Shown here: piece after piece, positions 16,889 to 23,313 of the stretch
Numbering within the stretch: position 1 is the stretch's first letter
How the letters are laid out: every line of letters begins with the position of its first letter
From: Planctomycetales bacterium
GTDB taxonomy: Bacteria; Planctomycetota; Planctomycetia; Planctomycetales; Planctomycetaceae
NCBI GenBank assembly: GCA_028285345.1
Contig: JANQPT010000014.1
Span: 558,001-622,000 of the forward strand
Reading direction: 5' to 3'
Length of the DNA: 64,000 nt
Program-made: the position numbers and the translations under genes
The notes under the pieces: model-generated
What the model saw: the letters and a program-made list of their open reading frames with translations, nothing else
What the model was told of the DNA's origin: nothing
Databases searched by the model: none

Positions 16889-18040
16889 AACCAGCGCGGT
16901 GAGTCGGACGACGAGATTCGGCCGGACCTATTAGCAAACTACAAGGAGATTCTGCAGCGCGGCCAACTGGGTTGGATTTCGCGGCGACCCTTTTTGCGCT
17001 GCCTGGGTGCCGGCGGGCAGGGGATCGTCTACCTTAGCGAGCGGCGGGGTGCTGACGGGTTTTCCCTGCCGGTGGCGCTGAAATTGTTCTCCCCGGAACA
17101 TTTTGCGGCGGCCGCCGACTACGAACGCGAAATGGCCCGCATCGCTCAAGTTTCCGCTCGCGTTGCCGACATTCAGCACGACAATGTGATCGACGTGCAC
17201 AACTTCGTCGTCCGCAACGGGCTGCGGCTGATGGAGATGGAATGGGTCGACGGCTTCGACCTGCAGCAACTGCTCAGGCCGGGCATGATGCGGCACCTGC
17301 GCAGCCGCGTCTCAGACCGACGCTGGAAGGATTTGAACGACGTTGTCGTCACGGCGGGGTTGGAAAAGCCACGGCTCAAGCCCGGTTTCGCGATCGCTGT
17401 ATTTCGTGGATGTCTCTCCGCCCTCAATGCGCTGCATCGGCAGGGGATTGTGCACAGCGACATCAAGCCGGCCAACATCATGCTCAAACGGACCGGCAGC
17501 GTAAAGATCATCGATATCGGCTCCGCATTTGAGAACGACTCGCCGCCGCAAGCGGGACGTTGTACGCCGGCGTACGCGTCGCCGGAGGTTCTCTGCGGCA
17601 GTACCGGTTCGCCGTTGTCTGATTTGGCGGGGTTGGGATACGTGCTGATCGAGATGCTCACCGGCGCGCAACCGTTCGCGGGATTGAAGGACATCGGCGC
17701 CGCTTATCAAGCGAAGCAACAGATCATCGACCACTTGCCCCAAGTGCTGCCGCCGGAAGAGATCGCATTCTCCGAGCCATTGCTGAAGCTGCTGCGGAAA
17801 CTCGTTCATCCGGATCCGGCTCAGCGGTTTCAGTCGGCCGAGGAAACGGACTTGGCGCCCGACGGCGCAGCGGAGTTTCAGAACGCGCTGGTCAAAGGCG
17901 ACCTCTCCAGCGAATACGAAACGGAGATTCGGCTCTGGATGGAAGAGCTCGAACTGAGCGACCTTGCCTCGCTGTCCGAGCCGACCAGCGACTCCGAGTC
18001 GATCTATTTGGCTTCGACCCGGCTGGTCGACGACGAGTAA
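16886..18040 (+). CDS. Ser/Thr protein kinase (eukaryotic-like), probable CTG start
   Basis: This 384-residue kinase transfers phosphate from ATP to Ser/Thr of unknown partners. From the CTG start, the glycine loop GAGGQGIVY is at 41-49, the ATP-anchoring lysine of VALKLF at K66, the catalytic loop HSDIKPANIML at 190-200 (HRD changed to HSD, catalytic D192 kept), and the metal-binding D210 in DIG instead of DFG. YASPEVL stands for the APE motif. No membrane segment follows; the tail after about 330 is acidic. An alternative TTG start at 16994 would cut into the glycine loop's first strand and has no ribosome site. The 3' end overlaps the convergent GH3 gene by 37 bases. Confidence 0.85.
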   Translation: MNQRGESDDEIRPDLLANYKEILQRGQLGWISRRPFLRCLGAGGQGIVYLSERRGADGFSLPVALKLFSPEHFAAAADYEREMARIAQVSARVADIQHDNVIDVHNFVVRNGLRLMEMEWVDGFDLQQLLRPGMMRHLRSRVSDRRWKDLNDVVVTAGLEKPRLKPGFAIAVFRGCLSALNALHRQGIVHSDIKPANIMLKRTGSVKIIDIGSAFENDSPPQAGRCTPAYASPEVLCGSTGSPLSDLAGLGYVLIEMLTGAQPFAGLKDIGAAYQAKQQIIDHLPQVLPPEEIAFSEPLLKLLRKLVHPDPAQRFQSAEETDLAPDGAAEFQNALVKGDLSSEYETEIRLWMEELELSDLASLSEPTSDSESIYLASTRLVDDE

Positions 18041-19752
18041 GGCCGCGGAACGACGTCGGCCGACTTGCGGACGTCATGGACGAACTCTTCCATAAAGTCG
18101 CGGTAGAATTCCAAGTGCGGCACGAGACAAGGATGTTTGTATTGTTCGACGCTGCCGCCAAGTTGTGATTGCCGTTTGCGGCAAAAGCGATCCCAAGTCC
18201 CTTGCGGCAGCAATTGCAGCGCCATCGGTCCCAGGCGTCCAGTGTGCCGTTTTTCGTTGTACTCGGGATTGAGATTCTTCAGGCAGCGGTCCGTTTCCGC
18301 GACGACGCGTGAACCCATATCGGCGGAGGGCAGATTCGATTCCTCGACCAGGAAGCGATATCGGGGAGGTTCGCCCCAGGCGGGCGCCACCGTAAAGTGT
18401 CCTAAGTCAAGCCGTAGCGGGGCGACCGTCTCTTTGACGGCCGTTACGACTTGGTTCTCGGAGATCTTCTCGCCGGTAATGCTGGAGATGTGGGCTCCCT
18501 TGTTCAAAAACTCCAGCAGCGGCGTGGTTCCCATGAACCCTGTGCAGCGGACGACGTCGTGGATGTCGTAGCGGCACAAGCCGGAGGACGTCGTCAGCAA
18601 GATGTAGTAGTTGCACCCTTCGCAGAGTTCGTGTGCTTGCAAGACGGTCGGGTCGTCCGAACTTTTTTCCTCTTCGGGAATAAACTCGAAGAAGTGCGAG
18701 TTGACGTCCAGCAGTCCGGAGGAGGTGTTGTTGGCGAGGGGAATCGTCATCCGCCCTTCGCTGGCGGACAGGCCGTGGTCGCGCACCGGCCGCGTTCCGT
18801 AATACTGCGGGAGGGCCGTCAGGTAGGCGCCCACACTGCCGCCGGTCCAGACGGAGAGCAAATCGAGCGCCGGCCAGATATCCTTGGGATATAAGTGGCC
18901 GGTCCGGCTGACGATCTGTTCTAATCGACGGGCGCGGCGGGGATTGGGGCGATGACAGACCCGTAACTTCTGACGAATCTCATCGGGAATCTCAAATCGT
19001 GATGACAGGCTGCCGTCGGCGATATCGCGGATCAGGTCCTCTTTGTACGAATCCGCCATCTTCGCCAGGTGGATCAAGGTGCTCGGATTGGCGGTGGTGA
19101 TCATCCCAACCTTGGCGTCGGGAATCGAGGCGCGGAGCGTGGTATAGTACTTCGCTTCCGGATCGGCGATTTTCATCACCGGCTGCGGCACGGTGTACAT
19201 GGTGCGGATCAACGGGTTGAGCATTTGCGAGGCGAGCCCGCTGATGTTCCCGCAGGAGATGCCGCCATCAGTGCGGAATTGATCGTAGTCGCTGGCGAGT
19301 TGGACGATCCGCCGCGTGTACAGGCTGCGTTGATCGTCATAAGCGCAGATGCCCCAAATCCGCCAGCCGAGCCGATAGTCCTCCATAAACTGCGAGGTAA
19401 TCGGAATGAACTTCGAGCCTGATGTCGTGCCGCTCGTCAGGGCAAACATCAGCAACCGGTTCTCGGGGCCGAGCAGTGCCGATGTCTCCCCCAGCTTGAG
19501 TCGGTCGATGTAGGGGCGAAAATAGTCGTAATCCGCGATCGGCAGCCGTTCGCGGAATTCGTCGACGGTGCGGATCTGGGAGAAGCCGTGGGCACGGCCA
19601 AAGTCGCTATCGGCGTTCAGTGCGATCAATCGGCGGAGGACATCGAGCTGTGTCCCGCGCGCATTCTGCGTGCATTTCAGAAACTGCGCAACTTGCCTGC
19701 GCATGCGGAGACGAATCGGTGCACCGCCCCAATATCGGAGTGTATCGAGCAT
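18004..19752 (-). CDS. GH3-family acyl-adenylating enzyme
   Basis: This 582-residue member of the GH3 superfamily (the plant auxin/jasmonate amino-acid synthetases) activates a carboxylic acid as acyl-AMP and usually couples it to an amino acid. The ATP-binding motif ALTSGTTSGSKFIPIT is clear, followed by segments typical of GH3 (LPQYYGTRPVRDHGLSASEG, then LCRYDIHDVVRCTGF). Bacterial GH3 proteins have no generally known substrate. The start is taken at ATG 19752 (MLDTLRYWGG) with AGGA upstream; 39 more in-frame codons to 19869 are not conserved-looking. It is the last gene of a long minus-strand block and converges on the kinase with a 37-base coding overlap. Confidence 0.9.
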   Translation of the reverse strand: MLDTLRYWGGAPIRLRMRRQVAQFLKCTQNARGTQLDVLRRLIALNADSDFGRAHGFSQIRTVDEFRERLPIADYDYFRPYIDRLKLGETSALLGPENRLLMFALTSGTTSGSKFIPITSQFMEDYRLGWRIWGICAYDDQRSLYTRRIVQLASDYDQFRTDGGISCGNISGLASQMLNPLIRTMYTVPQPVMKIADPEAKYYTTLRASIPDAKVGMITTANPSTLIHLAKMADSYKEDLIRDIADGSLSSRFEIPDEIRQKLRVCHRPNPRRARRLEQIVSRTGHLYPKDIWPALDLLSVWTGGSVGAYLTALPQYYGTRPVRDHGLSASEGRMTIPLANNTSSGLLDVNSHFFEFIPEEEKSSDDPTVLQAHELCEGCNYYILLTTSSGLCRYDIHDVVRCTGFMGTTPLLEFLNKGAHISSITGEKISENQVVTAVKETVAPLRLDLGHFTVAPAWGEPPRYRFLVEESNLPSADMGSRVVAETDRCLKNLNPEYNEKRHTGRLGPMALQLLPQGTWDRFCRKRQSQLGGSVEQYKHPCLVPHLEFYRDFMEEFVHDVRKSADVVPRPYSSSTSRVEAK

Positions 19753-20083
19753 GTTTTCCTGTCCGCGAATTCGTGCAACATCAAAGTCGATTCGACAGGC
19801 GACCCACTGTAGCTCGCACTCCCCGATCTCACGGGAAACGTCAGCAGCAGTCTTTCGTGGCTCGACCAACGAAAACGAAAACGCGAAGGAAGGTCACTAG
19901 CCCGACCTCCGGTGGCGGGACCCAGCAGTCTGGAAACCGAGACGCGTCCAGGCGTTTCCGGTTCTCAAAACACCGCTTGAGAGTTGACACGGGCGGTCGA
20001 CCATCCTGTCGACTGAGGCCCCCGCTCTGCTCTCGTGGGACATGCGGTCTCTTTGACGACTACGCGTCAAAAACGCACGTCCA
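19753..20083. other. Intergenic region without a recognisable gene
   Basis: These 331 bases lie between GH3 and the small basic protein, both on the minus strand. No gene, tRNA or terminator with a T-run is visible. The 39 codons upstream of the chosen GH3 start are open but unconvincing. Confidence 0.4.
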
Positions 20084-20308
20084 CTATTCTTCCTTCTGAT
20101 CTGTTGTTTCGTCCTCTTCCTTAGTTTTCTTTTTCTTCTTTTTACCGAGGACCATTTTAACGACCCGAACCTTTGGGAGTCCTAGGGGACTCCTGCCCTC
20201 AGTCCACCGGTCTTCTGATTTCAATTGGGCGACACGTTCGGCACGTGTAAGGACATTGCGTGATCGCGTGAGGCGGCCGCTCCGTCGTAAGCTTTTGTGA
20301 ACAGTCAC
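20084..20308 (-). CDS. Small basic protein (Planctomycetes/Verrucomicrobia/Chlamydiae family)
   Basis: This encodes a 74-residue, highly charged protein. The start MTVHKSLRRSGRLTRSRNVL, followed by TRAERVAQLKSEDRW and LPKVRVVKM, matches the short basic protein family shared by Planctomycetes, Verrucomicrobia and Chlamydiae. The lysine run KKKKKK and an acidic tail (KEEDETTDQKEE) follow. Function is not established; the basic core and universal presence suggest binding to RNA or the ribosome (inference). It is a single gene flanked by intergenic stretches of more than 300 bases. Confidence 0.88.
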   Translation of the reverse strand: MTVHKSLRRSGRLTRSRNVLTRAERVAQLKSEDRWTEGRSPLGLPKVRVVKMVLGKKKKKKTKEEDETTDQKEE

Positions 20309-20817
20309 GTTAACTTCTCCTGTTTCGTTTCAATCAGAGCGTGGGGCCTCTGGACGCCGGATTGTCGCGGTCGCAAAGTGGTAAGCCGACATTGCTTCCC
20401 ATTTGCCCTATTCTGCGCAGTCGTGCTGCGCGGGATGCCAAACCTCGATTCTAAAGCTCTTGAATCAACAATTCAACCGAAAGTTGTCTGACATCTCGTC
20501 CTGTTGACCGAGTGCTGTTCAGCATGGATGGGACTGGAGATCTCTATTTTTTCTCTCAATTCCACAAAAAGCATGTCCGGTTCTTTCGTGGATCCGCGAT
20601 CCCATCATTGAGCAACAACAAACAACAGCAGCTTGAAACTGAACAACACGTCCAAGCGACCAAACGCGATCTTCTTTCTGTTTTTGCGAACCCTACAACA
20701 ACGTGGGTGATTCGAATATCGATATGCCAAGAGGCCCTGATTGCATTGCAATCAGGGCCTCGCATCGTTGAATGGGACTGATAATCTCAATCTCGCCGAG
20801 GTTCACCAAAGGGGGTT
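20309..20817. other. Intergenic region containing a long palindrome
   Basis: These 509 bases between the small basic protein and the thioredoxin-trypsin gene contain the palindrome at 20731-20761. Open frames at 20297-20491 and 20512-20781 on the plus strand have no ribosome site and no protein-like character. No tRNA is visible. The promoter of the small basic protein should be close to 20310-20360. Confidence 0.4.
20731..20761. repeat. Near-perfect 31-base palindrome with GATTGCA core
   Basis: Fifteen bases (GAGGCCCTGATTGCA) are followed by one central T and the exact reverse complement. RNA from either strand would form a long hairpin. It stands 57 bases beyond the 3' end of the thioredoxin-trypsin gene, so it may end or stabilise that transcript, but there is no T-run on the minus side. 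The core GATTGCA-W-TGCAATC recurs at 49202-49224. Confidence 0.7.
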
Positions 20818-22431
20818 CTATTTACGGCGGGTGCGGCGATAGCGGCGCGGACCGGTTTGCTTTTTTGCCGGCACTTTGGCACTGCGATGCGTCGGTTTCG
20901 ATTTGTCGCCATGAGTCTGGGCATCACTCACAGGGCGGAGTGTCGGTATTTTCATCGAGGTCATGTTGTAGAGCAACTCCGATTCAAAATCCTCAGTCAG
21001 ATAGCGAATGAGCTGCGGATTGGCGCGATTTAAGATCACCACGCGGCTGGAGGCCTGCGGGTTGTTGATCGGCCGTACGACACAGACGACTTCTGCTTCG
21101 CCCACTTCCGCGATGGCTTGCTTGAGCTCCTCAAACGGAGACTCGCCGGGCGGCAGTCCGTCCTGTTGTGTTGTGGCCGCTGCGACCGCGGGATTCAACT
21201 CGTCTTCGGTCATGTTCACGTCGGCGATTTGTCCGTCGTCAACAACACTCTCCGCGTTCAGTTCCACTTGTTGGTTGGCCAGCAACGGCTCGTCGGCTTC
21301 CGTCGCAGGTTGTTCTGACTTCGGTTGGTACAAATGCGCGAGTCCTGACTGCTTGAGCAGGAGTTGGATCGGCTTAAGGCCCGTATAGTACCCGCAGCGA
21401 TCCTCTTCGGACCGGCCAAAACAGACGCCGATCAATTCATTCTGGGCGTTGAATAGTCCTCCGCCCGATCGTCCTTCGATCGGTTCACCGGTACAAACCA
21501 GAAAGTCGGGACCGGGATTGAAATTCAGCCGAATGACGCGGTGCTGCTGCAATGTGGGATCATCCCCCCCGCCGCAGCCGACGCTGGCGACCGGATCACC
21601 CTTGCGCGGCAGGTCGCCGACCGGAGCGATAGGAGAATGGGGATAGACTTCATCAGTCGGGATTTCCAACAAGCCAACGTCCGCTTTCTCATTGAAGCGG
21701 AGGATCTTGCCCAAGTAGGTCTGCACCGATCCGTTGTGAAACACGTCGACTTCCATCGAGCCGCGTTTCATGCCTCGGCAAATGTGTCCGCACGTTAAGA
21801 TCAACGTGCGGCCGTCAGCGCTGGAAATAATGGTTCCTGAACCGAAATTCGTGTAGGAGCCGCTGTGTGCCCGAATTCTGACGCTCGCTTCCATCGGCGT
21901 CGCAACCGGCGACACGGCCGGACTTTCGTCATCGATTTCGTCCAGATTGGCGCGGATGGTGGCCTCGCTAATGTCGGCCGGTTCGGGTTCGGCGCGCCCG
22001 AGAAAAGGGATCTGAAACCGCGTTTTCGCCTTGGTCGGTTTGACGGCGGGCCGCGGTTTCGCGCGACGGCCTGATGTGCTGTTGTCAGCCACCATTGTGC
22101 CGGGCTTGTTCGTTGGCTGGTTTCGCGGGATGCGGGCCAGCATACTCTTCAGCTTCGATTCCGTCGTCGCGCCGACGATCCGTTGGACCTCTTGCCCGTC
22201 GACAACCAGGACAAACGCGGGGATGCTGCTGATGCGGTACTTCCCGGCAAATTCACGGTATCGGTCAACGTCCACTTTCTTGATCGGATACCCTTGCCGC
22301 TGCAGCCGGGAGACCATCGGACTCATCTGCTGGCAGGGGCCGCACCACGACGCAGTGAATTCGTAGACAACACCTTGCGGGGTGGCGCCGAGCATGAGTG
22401 CGGACATCACGAGTAGCGGGGAGGTCGCCAT
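20818..22431 (-). CDS. Thioredoxin-domain / trypsin-like serine protease fusion
   Basis: This 537-residue exported protein has a short hydrophobic start, then a thioredoxin domain with TASWCGPCQQM (C30, C33) and the cis-proline segment ISSIPAFVLV. A linker of about 70 residues leads to a trypsin/DegP-like protease: H216 in ILTCGHICRG, D251 in KADVGLLEI, S322 in GRSGGGLF. A third, Glu-rich region precedes a very basic C-terminus (RRYRRTRRK). A disulfide reductase/oxidase joined to a protease suggests envelope protein quality control (inference). Start ATG 22431 gives the signal-like sequence; 49 upstream in-frame codons are arginine-rich and rejected. Confidence 0.85.
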   Translation of the reverse strand: MATSPLLVMSALMLGATPQGVVYEFTASWCGPCQQMSPMVSRLQRQGYPIKKVDVDRYREFAGKYRISSIPAFVLVVDGQEVQRIVGATTESKLKSMLARIPRNQPTNKPGTMVADNSTSGRRAKPRPAVKPTKAKTRFQIPFLGRAEPEPADISEATIRANLDEIDDESPAVSPVATPMEASVRIRAHSGSYTNFGSGTIISSADGRTLILTCGHICRGMKRGSMEVDVFHNGSVQTYLGKILRFNEKADVGLLEIPTDEVYPHSPIAPVGDLPRKGDPVASVGCGGGDDPTLQQHRVIRLNFNPGPDFLVCTGEPIEGRSGGGLFNAQNELIGVCFGRSEEDRCGYYTGLKPIQLLLKQSGLAHLYQPKSEQPATEADEPLLANQQVELNAESVVDDGQIADVNMTEDELNPAVAAATTQQDGLPPGESPFEELKQAIAEVGEAEVVCVVRPINNPQASSRVVILNRANPQLIRYLTEDFESELLYNMTSMKIPTLRPVSDAQTHGDKSKPTHRSAKVPAKKQTGPRRYRRTRRK

Positions 22432-23002
22432 CGATACGGTACTCCGGATGTGAATTGGGAGGGGATAACGGGGTGATCTAAGATGAGAATCTGCGCTGCG
22501 AAGAGGGGAACGCCAGCCAGACCTGCGGGAGGCGGGGATTCGGGCCCCGCGAGTCACCTCGGCGGCTCGGCCTCCCATGCAGCGAGACGAGAAGGGGGAA
22601 TCGACCCGTGTCCCGCACGGGGATGTGGTGATGGACGCTCCGCAGAGGGGGATTCGGAACGTCGCGGCGTCGCGGGTGACGCCGAACAGCGGGACTACGC
22701 ATCAATCAGGCCTCCTTGCCCGACGTCTTGCAAAGTTTCCAATTCGGTTGCAAAAACTACAAAGTCGACAGCCATCCTGGCTCGCCGGTTCGGCACATCG
22801 GCGCCGGTTTCTGGGTCGATCCGGGCCGCGTGTCGCTGGGTCGCGGTGAAGGTCACCACTGACGGCAACTTTTAAGCAGCCGCCGTGCCGATTTCCGAAA
22901 AAAAGGCCGATCGGCCGATAAAAGATGAAGTTTCGGCCGGTCGACATTTTGGAGATGATCTTGAATCCTCTCCGGCAGCCGAATCACAGGCCGAGCGCAA
23001 AA
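22432..23002. other. Intergenic region without a recognisable gene
   Basis: About 570 bases upstream of the thioredoxin-trypsin gene. GC-rich open frames on the plus strand (for example 22483-22875) are arginine/glycine-rich and lack ribosome sites. No tRNA or repeat is apparent. The promoter for 20818-22431 should lie here. Confidence 0.4.
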
Positions 23003-23030
23003 AAATCAGCGGGCCGAGGCCCGCTGATTT
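23003..23030 (-). terminator. Rho-independent terminator of the 32-residue basic protein gene
   Basis: Read on the minus strand, AAATCAGCGGGCC, a two-base loop, and the complementary arm are followed by a run of T (the A-run 22999-23005 on the plus strand). A 13-bp GC-rich stem plus T-run is a textbook intrinsic terminator, 46 bases past the stop of the 32-codon gene at 23076-23174. Confidence 0.85.
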
Positions 23031-23075
23031 GAATAACTTACAGTAAACATTGTCGCTTCGCATGCGGTCAGTCGT

Positions 23076-23174
23076 TTAGGTACGCAGCTTGGCTCGTTTC
23101 GCTTTACGGGCCTTCGAGCTGGCGGGCCGGGCGCCGTGATTGGCTTTTTTGAGTTTGCGTTGAGTCTTAGCCAT
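23076..23174 (-). CDS. 32-residue highly basic protein
   Basis: This tiny gene starts MAKTQRKLKKANHGARPASS and ends KARKAKRAKLRT; 14 of 32 residues are Lys or Arg. It is flanked by its own intrinsic terminator (23003-23030), which supports it as a real, highly expressed transcription unit. The composition is like small ribosomal or rRNA-binding proteins, and I recall similar short proteins in other planctomycetes, but no function is known to me. No strong Shine-Dalgarno site is seen (AAGAAA before the ATG). An open frame extends upstream to 23417 but does not look protein-like. Confidence 0.7.
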   Translation of the reverse strand: MAKTQRKLKKANHGARPASSKARKAKRAKLRT

Positions 23175-23313
23175 GATATTTCTTACTGCTATCTTGGAAG
23201 GAAGGAAGTTGCAATCAGGATCGACAATTGTAGCGAGGAGGGTTGAACGAGAAAAGTGACCGATCAACGATTCTGGCTCTAACCGGTCACGACGCCGCGA
23301 GGGCGGGTCAGCG

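Noticed and set aside
16687-16902. 71-codon open frame before the kinase
   Set aside because: It begins inside the preceding gene, has no own ribosome site and ends past the kinase's ribosome site, which would be an odd arrangement.
20297-20491. Small plus-strand gene upstream of the small basic protein
   Set aside because: No ribosome site; it overlaps the start of the real minus-strand gene and lacks protein-like composition.
20731-20761. Intrinsic terminator
   Set aside because: The hairpin is strong but no T-run follows on either side, so it was listed as a palindrome instead.
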